Shown here: one piece after another, positions 16,412-24,705 of the stretch
Layout: each line of letters opens with the position of its first letter
How positions within the stretch are numbered: position 1 is the stretch's first letter
DNA from: UBA2882 sp051877575
GTDB lineage: Bacteria; Bacillota; Clostridia; Lachnospirales; Lachnospiraceae
Assembly (NCBI GenBank): GCA_051877575.1
Contig: JBJEJA010000020.1
Span: 1 to 64,000, forward strand
Direction of reading: 5' to 3'
DNA length: 64,000 nt
The notes under the pieces: model-generated
What the model was told of the DNA's origin: nothing
Databases searched by the model: none
The model's input: only the letters and a program-made list of their open reading frames with translations
Program-made: the position numbers and the translations under genes

Positions 16412-17146
16412 TTATTCTTCTCCTTCCCTCATGAACTTTTCCTTAATCATTTTTTTATAAGTACGTCCAAATTTTATTTTTCCGTAATCACTTATTAGAA
16501 TAATCTGATTATTTTTTAAATCAATGGTATTAATATAAGTTTGATTAACAATTACGTTTCTGCTACACTGAAAAAAGCCTTTACTGCAAATATTATTTTT
16601 AAATTCTGACATTGTTTTGTAATAAAGTGTATTTTCTCCATATACGCTTTTAATTGTAATCTTTCTATTACTACACTCTATATAAACAATATCTCTGACC
16701 TTTACATCAACTATCTTGTCGCGATTCTCAAAATGCAAAATTTCATCCTTATCATACCTTTTTGCCATTTCCAATCCTTCTGTGACAATCTTCTCAATAT
16801 CTCTATTATCAAAAGGCTTTTCTATATAGCGATAACAATGTAAATAATCATATGCATAAAGCTTCGAATCGGCAAATGCCGTAATAAATATAACCGGAGA
16901 AAACCGATAAGTATGCTCCTTTCTTATGTATTCCACAAATTCCAAACCTGAAGCATCGTCTCCATTATCTTCATCCAGGCAGATATCCACAATAAAAATA
17001 TCTGTATCTCCATCAGACGCAAGCTTACATGCTTCTTCTGTGCATTTGCAGCAGCATACTTCCGATACATTATCCATTTTTTCAATAATATTCTTTAACT
17101 GGTCTGCACAATATTGATTGTCCTCAAGAACTAAAATTTTCCCCAT
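16412..17146 (-). CDS. Second LytTR response regulator (no adjacent kinase of its own)
   Basis: A 244-residue protein with a receiver domain (about 1-125; LVLEDN at 5-10, IFIVDICLD with D54) and a LytTR domain (about 145-240). It opens MGKILVLEDNQYCADQL, and Cys residues cluster at 31-35 (CCCKC), which is unusual. It lies 196 nt upstream of the first regulator on the same strand and has no separate kinase. It may share the AgrC-like kinase or act in a chain with the first regulator. Confidence 0.88.
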   Translation of the reverse strand: MGKILVLEDNQYCADQLKNIIEKMDNVSEVCCCKCTEEACKLASDGDTDIFIVDICLDEDNGDDASGLEFVEYIRKEHTYRFSPVIFITAFADSKLYAYDYLHCYRYIEKPFDNRDIEKIVTEGLEMAKRYDKDEILHFENRDKIVDVKVRDIVYIECSNRKITIKSVYGENTLYYKTMSEFKNNICSKGFFQCSRNVIVNQTYINTIDLKNNQIILISDYGKIKFGRTYKKMIKEKFMREGEE

Positions 17147-17245
17147 TTTTTCATCATCACCTTATTGTTTTTTTCATAGCAGATCCCTATATTCATTTTA
17201 TTCTCTTCCAATCATTTTGCAAGAGAAAATAAAACTCACGCCCTG

Positions 17246-17566
17246 CTAATCCATTCCCAATAAAACGTCCAGGACGCCATACACTTTCTCAGCTTCCCGT
17301 GCATTCAGTTTCGCCATTTTTTCTTCGTAATGGATCATGCGTGTATGATATCCTTTCTTCATTGTCCCATACAGCAGTTCATCTGCCGTCGCATTTAATT
17401 CATCTGCAATCACAATAAATGTTTCCATACTCGGAGTCCGCATGCCGCGTTCCAGCATTCCGATATAAGCAACACTTAAATTGGTTCTTTCAGCCAGCTG
17501 CTCCTGCGTCATCCCGCCGGCAATCCGTTTCTCTTTTATTCTTTTTCCCAAATCTGTTATGTCCAT
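17246..17566 (-). CDS. XRE-family transcriptional regulator
   Basis: A 106-residue protein with an N-terminal Cro/C1 helix-turn-helix domain (about 6-62; MTQEQLAERTNLSVAYIGMLE covers the motif) and a short helical tail. It is a monocistronic regulator beside the two-component genes. A palindrome straddles its promoter region, suggesting autorepression. Its relation to the secretion locus is unknown. Confidence 0.9.
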   Translation of the reverse strand: MDITDLGKRIKEKRIAGGMTQEQLAERTNLSVAYIGMLERGMRTPSMETFIVIADELNATADELLYGTMKKGYHTRMIHYEEKMAKLNAREAEKVYGVLDVLLGMD

Positions 17567-17577
17567 CAGTATTCCCT

Positions 17578-17605
17578 CTATACTATTTGTTTTTATTTAG
17601 TATAG
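17578..17605. promoter_or_regulatory. Inverted repeat upstream of the XRE gene, likely operator
   Basis: CTATACTA and TAGTATAG form a perfect 8-bp inverted repeat with a 12-bp gap, 11-39 bp upstream of the regulator start. Such a site between promoter and start codon fits autoregulation by an XRE dimer. Confidence 0.5.
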
Positions 17606-17695
17606 ATTGTTTCAAGATTTCCATACAGAAACAATTCGTATATTTTCTATACTTCTAGTTTTCTATCAAAACGCTGTAATCAGCTTATCAGCATA

Positions 17696-17731
17696 ACAAA
17701 AGGCACAGTCTCTTCACAGAAACTGTGCCTT
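17696..17731 (-). terminator. Rho-independent terminator after cheR
   Basis: A 10-bp perfect stem (AAGGCACAGT/ACTGTGCCTT, arms 17700-17709 and 17722-17731) with a 12-nt loop follows the cheR stop and is continued by TTGTT on the minus transcript. It closes the rpiR-to-cheR gene group. Confidence 0.8.
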
Positions 17732-17741
17732 CCACATTTGT

Positions 17742-18521
17742 CTAAGGTTTTTCATAATAGAACGAATCTTTTCTTGCATATCCGATCTGCTTGTAATTGA
17801 TGATCTGCTCGGTGCTGCCGATAAACAGGACACCCTTGTGGGTCAGTGAACGGTAGAACTTGGCGAATATTTCATCTTTTGCTTCTTCCGTAAAATAGAT
17901 CAGCACATTTCTGCATATGATAAAGTGATAATCTGTCGGATAAGCATCTTTCAATAAATTATGTTTCTGAAACTTTACTCTGGCTTTAATCTCATCGGAA
18001 ATCCGATAAGACGGACCTACCTTGGTAAAATATTTCTTTTTCAGATCTTCCGGAACCGATGCAATGCTTTTTTCATTGTACAGCCCGGCCTGTGCCTTTT
18101 CCAATACCTGATTGTCAATATCTGTTGCATAAATCGTGATCTGGTTGAGCGGCAGATGTTTTGACAATGCCATGACCAGAGAATAGGGTTCATCTCCGGT
18201 AGAGCACGCCGCACTCCAAATCTTCAGCTTTGGACCGAAGTCCCTGATCAGCTGCGGAATCACTTCCCTGTCCATATATGCCCATTGCTCCGGATTTCGA
18301 TAAAATTCCGAAACATTGATCGTCAGATAATTGACAAACTCGTTAAATTTATCTTTGTTCGTACGAAGTAAATCTACATAAGGGGCATATCCGCTGATTC
18401 CGTTTTTTGCAATCAGTGTATCAATCCGGCGTTTCATCTGTTTTTCTTTATAACAGCTCAAATCGATGCTTGTCAGCTCATATACCGCCTTCTTAAACTG
18501 TTCATAATCAAACAAAGCCAT
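17742..18521 (-). CDS. cheR: Chemotaxis protein methyltransferase CheR
   Basis: A 259-residue protein with an N-terminal helical domain (about 1-80) and a SAM methyltransferase domain with motif I SAACSTGDEPYSLVM (about 105-119), FIICRNVLIYF (about 200-210) and a GVLFIGSTE strand. It methylates glutamates of chemoreceptors with S-adenosylmethionine. No other chemotaxis gene is in the window. It follows the S1 gene by 2 nt, so it may be an orphan CheR co-transcribed with housekeeping genes. Confidence 0.93.
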   Translation of the reverse strand: MALFDYEQFKKAVYELTSIDLSCYKEKQMKRRIDTLIAKNGISGYAPYVDLLRTNKDKFNEFVNYLTINVSEFYRNPEQWAYMDREVIPQLIRDFGPKLKIWSAACSTGDEPYSLVMALSKHLPLNQITIYATDIDNQVLEKAQAGLYNEKSIASVPEDLKKKYFTKVGPSYRISDEIKARVKFQKHNLLKDAYPTDYHFIICRNVLIYFTEEAKDEIFAKFYRSLTHKGVLFIGSTEQIINYKQIGYARKDSFYYEKP

Positions 18522-18523
18522 TT

Positions 18524-19672
18524 TTACTCAGCACTTTCTTCGCTTTCTTCAGCAATTACTTTTTCAATATCAACGGAGACAACGTCTGCATCCTCATCCT
18601 CTGCTTCTTCGGCAGGATCGGGAGCAAGCAATGCTTTCATACTCAAGCTGATCTTCTTGTCTGCTTCGTTGAAATCAACGATCTTAGCCGTTACTTCATC
18701 TCCAACCTTTAACACATCCGAAGGTTTCTCAATGTGATCCTTGGAGATCTGGGACACATGCAACAATGCATCCACGCCGACTTCCAATTCCACAAATGCA
18801 CCAAAGTCTGTCATTCTGGCAACTTTACCTGTTACGACATTGCCTACGGCGTATTTGCTTGCCGCATCCTTCCATGGATTGGAATCCTCAAATTTTAAGC
18901 TGAGGGCGATCTTGGTTCCGTCAATATCCTTAATCAGGACTTTTACGGTATCTCCTACTTTAAATACTTTCTTGGGATTCTCAACTCTTCCCCAGGACAT
19001 CTCGGAAATATGAAGCAATCCGTCTGCACCGCCCAAATCGATAAATGCACCGAAATCTGTCACATTCTTAACAGTTCCTTCCACTACATCACCGATATGG
19101 ATCTTTTCAAACAACTCTTTCTGCTGTTCTGCTTTCTTAGCTGCCAAAAGCTGTTTGCGGTCACCGATATATCTTCTTCTCTTAGGATTATATTCACTGA
19201 TCACAAATTCGATTTCCTGATCTGCGTATTTGGACAAATCTTTCTCATATACATTGGATACGAGACTTGCGGGAATAAATACCCTGACTCCGTCCACTAC
19301 GACGCTTAAGCCGCCTTCCAAGACCTGGGCAACTTTTGCCGTCAAAACTTCTTTGTTTTCGAAAGCTTCCTGAATTCTCTTATTTCCCTTCTCAAGAACC
19401 AGTCTCTTATAAGAAAGAAGAACCTGTCCTTCACCGTCATTGACTTTGATGATCTTAACTTCCAGCTTATCGTCAACATGCAATACGGTAGTCAGATCTA
19501 CATTTGCTTCGTTTGTGTATTCACTTCTGGTAAGAATACCATCAGATTTATATCCAATGTCCAAAACAGCTTCTTCGGGTTTTACGGCAATGATTTTTCC
19601 CTCAACGACTTCTCCGTTTCTGATTGTTTTTAATGATTCTTCCAACATTTGTTCAAAAGTTAATTCTGACAT
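18524..19672 (-). CDS. Four-domain S1 RNA-binding protein (ribosomal S1-like)
   Basis: The start is the ATG at 19672 (MSELTFEQML), with GAGGAGG 9 nt upstream; an in-frame ATG at 19690 would lack it. The 382-residue product has four S1 domains at about 18-87, 105-168, 192-262 and 277-346. The third and fourth carry the classic TDFGAFIDLGG/TDFGAFVELE strands. An acidic tail follows. The family helps mRNA binding to the ribosome. The gene overlaps the 3' end of ispH by 20 nt in another frame; in many Clostridia the two are fused into a single IspH-S1 protein. Confidence 0.9.
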   Translation of the reverse strand: MSELTFEQMLEESLKTIRNGEVVEGKIIAVKPEEAVLDIGYKSDGILTRSEYTNEANVDLTTVLHVDDKLEVKIIKVNDGEGQVLLSYKRLVLEKGNKRIQEAFENKEVLTAKVAQVLEGGLSVVVDGVRVFIPASLVSNVYEKDLSKYADQEIEFVISEYNPKRRRYIGDRKQLLAAKKAEQQKELFEKIHIGDVVEGTVKNVTDFGAFIDLGGADGLLHISEMSWGRVENPKKVFKVGDTVKVLIKDIDGTKIALSLKFEDSNPWKDAASKYAVGNVVTGKVARMTDFGAFVELEVGVDALLHVSQISKDHIEKPSDVLKVGDEVTAKIVDFNEADKKISLSMKALLAPDPAEEAEDEDADVVSVDIEKVIAEESEESAE

Positions 19673-20501
19673 AATTTTGAACCTCCTCAATTAATTTATT
19701 TGGGGTTGAAGCCCCCGCGGTAATTCCCACCAGTCGAGCCGAATCGGGTAATTCCATATTCAAATCATCCAGTGTCTGTATAAAAAAAGTGTTCTCACAT
19801 TTCTCGCTGCAGATTTCAAACAGCTTCCGCGAATTGGAACTGTGAGTACCGCCTATCACTATCATGGCATCGACCTCGGCTGCAATCCGTGCAGCTTCCG
19901 TCTGTCTTTCCTCCGTGGCGTTGCAAATCGTATTTACAACATTTATATCATAACCTTTTTTAGAAATAATTTCAACTAATTCTTGAAATTTATTGTAGTT
20001 AAATGTCGTCTGAGAAACAACACATACCTTCTCATTCTGCGGCAGCCGGAGATTTTCTGCCTGCTCTGCTGATTCCACTACAATCGCCGGTTTTCGACAC
20101 CAGCCTTTGATCCCTTCCACCTCCGGATGAGCATCATTTCCGATAATAATGATTTGTCTGCCTTCTCCGCTCTCTTTTTCCGCAATGCGGTGGATTTTTT
20201 TCACAAAGGGACAGGTAGCATCGATACATTCCAGTTCCTGTCTCGTCAGGATATCATAAATTTTTTTCGGAACCCCGTGGGAGCGGATCACGACGCTTCC
20301 CTCTTTGATTTTCATCAATTCTTCCACATTTTCTATGACCGTTACGCCTTTTTTCTCCAGATCGGATACAACGGTTTCATTGTGGATGATCGGTCCGAAG
20401 GTATAGATTTTCTTTCCGCTCTCGATCTGCTCATATACTTTTTCCACAGCGCGTTTTACACCAAAGCAAAATCCCGCTGTTTTTGCCAGTTTTACTTCCA
20501 T
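19653..20501 (-). CDS. ispH: 4-hydroxy-3-methylbut-2-enyl diphosphate reductase IspH
   Basis: A 282-residue iron-sulfur enzyme, the last step of the MEP isoprenoid pathway, giving IPP and DMAPP. The three cluster cysteines are visible in GFCFGVKRA (C13), DATCPFVKK (about C97) and NTICNATEERQ (about C192). The conserved SSNSRKLFEI and GASTPNKLIEEV motifs close the active site. It overlaps the S1 gene by 20 nt and follows cmk by 15 nt, a conserved clostridial order. Confidence 0.97.
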   Translation of the reverse strand: MEVKLAKTAGFCFGVKRAVEKVYEQIESGKKIYTFGPIIHNETVVSDLEKKGVTVIENVEELMKIKEGSVVIRSHGVPKKIYDILTRQELECIDATCPFVKKIHRIAEKESGEGRQIIIIGNDAHPEVEGIKGWCRKPAIVVESAEQAENLRLPQNEKVCVVSQTTFNYNKFQELVEIISKKGYDINVVNTICNATEERQTEAARIAAEVDAMIVIGGTHSSNSRKLFEICSEKCENTFFIQTLDDLNMELPDSARLVGITAGASTPNKLIEEVQNYVRINF

Positions 20502-20516
20502 CCTTTTCCTTTCCTG

Positions 20517-21179
20517 TCAGGCACGATCCGTCATGGAGACGATTTCTGTCACTACTTCCTCAATGGTCAGATCCGAGGAATCCAGCAGTATCGCATCATC
20601 CGCCTGCTTAAGCGGTGAAATTGCCCGGTTCATATCCCGTTCATCCCGCTCAATAATGTCTTTTTCGATTTGGTCAAAATCACAAGCCACTCCTTTGGCG
20701 GTCAGCTCATCATATCTGCGTTTCGCACGTACTTTGGAGCTTGCGGTCAGATATACCTTGACATCCGCATTCGGCAGCACACAGGTGCCGATATCCCTGC
20801 CATCCATGATGACATCTGCCGTTTCCGCCAGCTTTTGCTGTAAAGAAACCAGTTTTTTGCGTACATCACCGTTGACGGAGCTGGCCGATGCCATATTGCC
20901 CACTTCTTCTGTCCTGATTAATCCATTGACATTTTCTCCGTTCAGCAATACAACCTGCTCTCCATCAATATATCGGATGGTAATATCCGCATCCTCACAT
21001 GCCCGGCTGATTGCCGCGCCATCCTCTGCCGGAATTCCTTTTCTGAGAATATGCAGTGCCATGGCACGATACATGGCTCCCGTATCCACATAAATAAATC
21101 CCAACTGTTTTGCAATCTTTTTTGCAATGGTGCTTTTTCCTGCCCCTGCAGGACCGTCTATTGCAATGCTGTAGCTCAT
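20517..21179 (-). CDS. cmk: Cytidylate kinase
   Basis: A 220-residue (d)CMP kinase starting at ATG 21179 (MSYSIAIDGPAGAGKSTIAK) with AGAGGAAAT upstream. A longer in-frame opening to 21299 overlaps the baiN-like gene and is not typical. The P-loop GPAGAGKS (9-16), YVDTGAMYRA (about 30-39) and MDGRDIGTCVLPNAD (about 103) are hallmarks of Cmk. It makes CDP/dCDP for nucleic acid and lipid precursors. A second kinase of related fold is encoded at 35021-35641. Confidence 0.96.
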   Translation of the reverse strand: MSYSIAIDGPAGAGKSTIAKKIAKQLGFIYVDTGAMYRAMALHILRKGIPAEDGAAISRACEDADITIRYIDGEQVVLLNGENVNGLIRTEEVGNMASASSVNGDVRKKLVSLQQKLAETADVIMDGRDIGTCVLPNADVKVYLTASSKVRAKRRYDELTAKGVACDFDQIEKDIIERDERDMNRAISPLKQADDAILLDSSDLTIEEVVTEIVSMTDRA

Positions 21180-21255
21180 AGTATTTCCTCTTTTCTCTAT
21201 CCGGTCTTTGATTCTGCTTTCTTGTTCACCGATAGCATTTTTTTCTGTTTTACGG

Positions 21256-22482
21256 TCAGACAACCGACTTTCCCGCCAGGTGTCCCGTGGACCATGCAAT
21301 CTGGAGATTATATCCTCCGGTCAAAGCATCCACATCGATCAATTCTCCGGCAAAATAAAGGCCCGGTACGATCTTCGACTCCATGGTGGAAGGATTGATA
21401 TCTTTCACGCTGACTCCGCCTTTCGTCACAATGGCTTCCTGATAATCGGAAGTCCCTGTGACCGTCATGGGAAGCGCTTTGATGATCTCTGCAAATGCAG
21501 TTCTCTCCGCCTTACTGATTCCGCATACTTTTTTGTCCGGGTCGATGCCGGATAAAGCGATCATAACCGGTATCAGCCTTGCCGGGAACAAACTGCCCAA
21601 AGCGTTTTTAAACTGTTTCTGATGATTTTCATCGAATTCCCGAAGAAGGCGTTTTTGCAATTGTTCCATGGTCAACGCCGGCTTTAGGTCGATGAAAAGC
21701 TGTAATTCGTTATCCGCTGCTAATTGATTGATATAGCTGGCGGCACTTAAGATCAAAGGTCCGCTGACACCGTAATGGGTAAAAAGCATCTCTCCGAATT
21801 CTTCGTAGAGCACCTTTTTTCCGTTCTTGACGGTAACCGTTACATTTTTTAACGATAAGCCCATCAAGTCTCTGCACCAGGTTTCTTTTATCCTCAAAGG
21901 AACCAGTGCCGGATAGCAGTTTACCATCTTATGTCCGCTCTCTCCGGCCATCCTGTGACCGTCCCCGGTAGAACCGGTAGAAGGATAAGAAAGTCCTCCC
22001 GTCGCCAGAATAACCGCATCCGCCGGATATACTCTGCCCTTTTCGTCGCACACACCGGTAACGCGGTCCTCTATGATCAGCCTTTCCACTCTGGTATGGA
22101 GTCTGACCTCCACCTCAAGCTGACGAAGCTTTTTTTCCATAGTCTTAATCACATCGGAAGAATGATCCGAAACCGGAAACACTCTGTTTCCCCGCTCTGT
22201 CTTTATTTTTAACCCGTTTTGTTCAAAGAATTCCATGCACGCGTGATTATCAAATCCATACAATGCACTGTATAAAAACTTTGGATTGGTCACAATGCTT
22301 TCAAAAATCTGTTCCATGTCGGAAGCATTGGTCAGATTGCAGCGTCCTTTTCCGGTAATGAAAACCTTTTTCCCCAGCTTTTCATTTCTCTCCAGAAGCG
22401 TTACTGTATGGCCGTTTTCCGCCGCCGCTACAGCCGCCATCATGCCTGCGGCGCCGCCTCCCACAACAACAACTTTACTCAT
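21256..22482 (-). CDS. NAD(P)/FAD-dependent oxidoreductase, HI0933/BaiN/YhiN family
   Basis: A 408-residue flavoprotein with an N-terminal dinucleotide-binding motif VVGGGAAGMMAA (5-16), GKGRCNLTN (44-52, typical of the HI0933 family), ILATGG (about 158) and a C-terminal FAD motif GGYNLQIAWSTGHLAG. Members are often labelled aminoacetone oxidase family or BaiN. The physiological substrate is unknown here. It overlaps the rpiR stop by 8 nt and precedes cmk in a conserved clostridial block. Since no bai operon is present, bile-acid reduction should not be assumed. Confidence 0.88.
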   Translation of the reverse strand: MSKVVVVGGGAAGMMAAVAAAENGHTVTLLERNEKLGKKVFITGKGRCNLTNASDMEQIFESIVTNPKFLYSALYGFDNHACMEFFEQNGLKIKTERGNRVFPVSDHSSDVIKTMEKKLRQLEVEVRLHTRVERLIIEDRVTGVCDEKGRVYPADAVILATGGLSYPSTGSTGDGHRMAGESGHKMVNCYPALVPLRIKETWCRDLMGLSLKNVTVTVKNGKKVLYEEFGEMLFTHYGVSGPLILSAASYINQLAADNELQLFIDLKPALTMEQLQKRLLREFDENHQKQFKNALGSLFPARLIPVMIALSGIDPDKKVCGISKAERTAFAEIIKALPMTVTGTSDYQEAIVTKGGVSVKDINPSTMESKIVPGLYFAGELIDVDALTGGYNLQIAWSTGHLAGKSVV

Positions 22483-23419
22483 ATTCTTCCCTCGTCAAAG
22501 GATTGTGCAGTACCGGTTCCTCATCGATGAAGTTGATTTCGTCATTCAGATATACCTGATAATTGCCCCAGACCTTTTCCAGTTCTTTCAAGTTATCCGT
22601 TACCTGCTCCGGTTTTCTCAGACAAAGTGCGACTACCAGTGCATTGATCAGGCTCAGAGGTGCCACAAGAGAATCTACGATGGACACCATATCACTTCTT
22701 GCACAGAGGTTGCAGGAAGAATATAAATTCATGGGTGAATGTACGGAATCCGTAATGGCAATGACTTTGGCATTCCGATCGTTGGCGAACTCCATTGCTT
22801 TCAGTGTACGCATGGAGTATCTCGGGAAGCTGATCCCGATTACGACATCATTTTCATCCACTCTGATCATCTGTTCAAACAATTCCGTAACGGATGTGGT
22901 TCTGACCAGGATAACATCTCCTCTGATCATGGTCAGATAAAAGCTCAGGAAATCAGCCAAAGGTTCACAGCTCCGCAACCCGACCACATAAACATGTTTG
23001 GCCTCCAGAATCGTATCCACCGCTGCTTCAAAGGCTGCTACATCCACGTTTTGCAGCGTATCGGCGATTTTTTCGATGTCCGCATTAAGCACACTGGTCA
23101 AAATCTCGGACTGAGTGCTTTTCCCGTATTTCATGCCTACCTTTGCCACGCTGTTCCACTCGTTTTTCACCCATGCTTCCAATGCATGCTGAAACTCCGG
23201 GTATCCGTCAAATCCCAATCCCGAAGCGAAACGCACAACCGTGGACTCGCTGATTTCCACTTCTTTGCCCAGCTGTGCGGCAGTCATGAAAACAGCCTGG
23301 TCGTAATGATCCATAATATAGGTTGCGATTTTTTTATGGCTTTTGCTCATCTTTTCATAACGCTCTTTGATCAGCGCTATGATATCTGCGTTTTCTGCCC
23401 TGTTTGTCTCTTCTGCCAT
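22475..23419 (-). CDS. MurR/RpiR family transcriptional regulator
   Basis: A 314-residue protein with an N-terminal helix-turn-helix domain (about 10-85; MTAAQLGKEVEISESTVVRFA) and a C-terminal SIS sugar-phosphate-binding domain (about 130-270; YVVGLRSCEPLADFLSFYL). It probably senses a phosphosugar. The neighbours give no sugar pathway, so the target is unknown. It is the first gene of the block running to cheR. Confidence 0.92.
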   Translation of the reverse strand: MAEETNRAENADIIALIKERYEKMSKSHKKIATYIMDHYDQAVFMTAAQLGKEVEISESTVVRFASGLGFDGYPEFQHALEAWVKNEWNSVAKVGMKYGKSTQSEILTSVLNADIEKIADTLQNVDVAAFEAAVDTILEAKHVYVVGLRSCEPLADFLSFYLTMIRGDVILVRTTSVTELFEQMIRVDENDVVIGISFPRYSMRTLKAMEFANDRNAKVIAITDSVHSPMNLYSSCNLCARSDMVSIVDSLVAPLSLINALVVALCLRKPEQVTDNLKELEKVWGNYQVYLNDEINFIDEEPVLHNPLTREEYE

Positions 23420-23490
23420 GATTGTTCCCTCTTGCTATTATCCCAAAAATCCGTCATAACTCCGACACCGTCACTATTTACTGCATTCTT

Positions 23491-24039
23491 TTATTTTATA
23501 AATGATGCGTATGACGTTTCCAGCAATGCTTCCGTTTCTTTCATGGAAAGGTCATAATCACCGGTCATCATCATACATGCCGCGCCATGGATAAAGATCC
23601 ACATTTTCATAAAAATATCGCTGGGATCTTTGGCTCCCTGTGCCTTCGCCTTGGCAATTTCCTGATGCAGCGCATTGGTCTTTCCGTTTAAAATACCGAA
23701 CAGGGACGCATTACATCTTTTTTCTTCCATAAACAACATCCGAAACATCTGCGGCTCCTTTGCTGCAAACTCAATATACGCCATTCCGAGATTGGCAAAA
23801 GGAACCTTGCTTTCTCCCTGATATGTTCCGTAAAAATCCGAAAAATACGCTACCGCTTTCTGATATACCTCGTCGTACAGCTCGTCCATATTGCTGTATA
23901 CGCGGAAAATCGGCTGTGTGGAACATCCTGTTCTGGATGCCAGTTTTCTGGCTGTCACTTCCGTCAGCCCTTCTTCTCTCGCCATATCAAAAGCACTGTT
24001 GATTAACATTTCTTTGGTAATACTGATTTTTCTGGCCAT
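23491..24039 (-). CDS. TetR/AcrR family transcriptional regulator
   Basis: A 182-residue protein from the ATG at 24039 (AAGGGG 8 nt upstream). The N-terminal helix-turn-helix (about 6-50; TEVTARKLASRTGCSTQPIFRVYSNM) is clear; the C-terminal ligand domain is typical. A promoter and a perfect palindrome lie 50-90 bp upstream, suggesting autoregulation. No efflux or enzyme gene is attached, so the ligand and regulon are unknown. Confidence 0.9.
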   Translation of the reverse strand: MARKISITKEMLINSAFDMAREEGLTEVTARKLASRTGCSTQPIFRVYSNMDELYDEVYQKAVAYFSDFYGTYQGESKVPFANLGMAYIEFAAKEPQMFRMLFMEEKRCNASLFGILNGKTNALHQEIAKAKAQGAKDPSDIFMKMWIFIHGAACMMMTGDYDLSMKETEALLETSYASFIK

Positions 24040-24090
24040 TGCTGCAACCCCTTTTCTTTTGCATCGTTTACTGTTCCGATCATACAAATG

Positions 24091-24131
24091 ATAACATATG
24101 TTATGTTAGTATAAAAAGAGAGATTTGTCAA
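24091..24131 (-). promoter_or_regulatory. Promoter with palindromic operator for the TetR gene
   Basis: On the minus strand TTGACA (plus 24126-24131), a 17-bp spacer and TAACAT (plus 24103-24108) form a vegetative promoter. The 14-bp perfect palindrome ATAACATATGTTAT (24091-24104) overlaps the -10 box, where a TetR dimer would block transcription. The -35 box overlaps the thioesterase stop. Confidence 0.7.
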
Positions 24132-24553
24132 GTTTCCACATATTCCATCAATCTTTCATAGATGTCCGGATGTTCTTTTTTCATGCGGACAGGTGTCATA
24201 TTTTTGTCCACAAAGCAATGTGAGGTTTCGCCGGTGGCATGTACTTTGCCCGTTTCCGGGTCGGTTACCTCGTACTGCACATAAAATTTCACTCCCGTAA
24301 AGCGGGTCAGTTTTAATCGTATCCGGAACTGTTGTCCAAAGCGCATGGCGAATTTATATTCGCAGGAAGCCGATAGTACGGGAATCAATATCCCTTCTTC
24401 CTCCATTTTACTGTAAGGGATCCCGATTTGACTAAGAAAGTCAATTCTCGCCTCCTCAAACCAGCGGATATAATTGGAATGATGGACAATTGCCATTTGA
24501 TCCGTTTCATAATAGGCTACTTTTCTTGTATAAGGTATGGTTTCTTTCCTCAT
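24128..24553 (-). CDS. Acyl-CoA thioesterase, YbgC/4HBT hotdog family
   Basis: A 141-residue hotdog-fold protein with the active-site segment YYETDQMAIVHHSNYIRW (about 14-31), where the Asp and His-Ser-Asn-Tyr are typical of YbgC-like thioesterases. It probably hydrolyses short acyl-CoA or hydroxybenzoyl-CoA-like thioesters. It lies alone between the decarboxylase operon terminator and the TetR gene. Confidence 0.88.
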   Translation of the reverse strand: MRKETIPYTRKVAYYETDQMAIVHHSNYIRWFEEARIDFLSQIGIPYSKMEEEGILIPVLSASCEYKFAMRFGQQFRIRLKLTRFTGVKFYVQYEVTDPETGKVHATGETSHCFVDKNMTPVRMKKEHPDIYERLMEYVET

Positions 24554-24639
24554 TGTTTTCCCCTGTTCTTATAAATAATACCTGCCTTTTTCAGGTCCCG
24601 GCTCCATTAAATCTTATCTCTTATCGGCTTTTCCGTCAA

Positions 24640-24680
24640 TATAAAACCCCAGGCGACACATCGTGTATCGTCTGGGGTAT
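24640..24680 (-). terminator. Rho-independent terminator of the decarboxylase operon
   Basis: The 15-nt arms ACCCCAGGCGACACA (24646-24660) and 24664-24678 pair almost perfectly around a 3-nt loop, followed by TTTT on the minus transcript. It ends the five-gene operon 26 bp after the oadA-like stop. Confidence 0.85.
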
Positions 24681-24705
24681 CATCGGCTTCAATACCGTTT
24701 ACGGT

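Noticed and set aside
21256..22482. Assigning bile-acid reduction (BaiN) to the flavoprotein
   Set aside because: The HI0933 family is broad, the gene sits in a conserved housekeeping block, and no bai genes are present.
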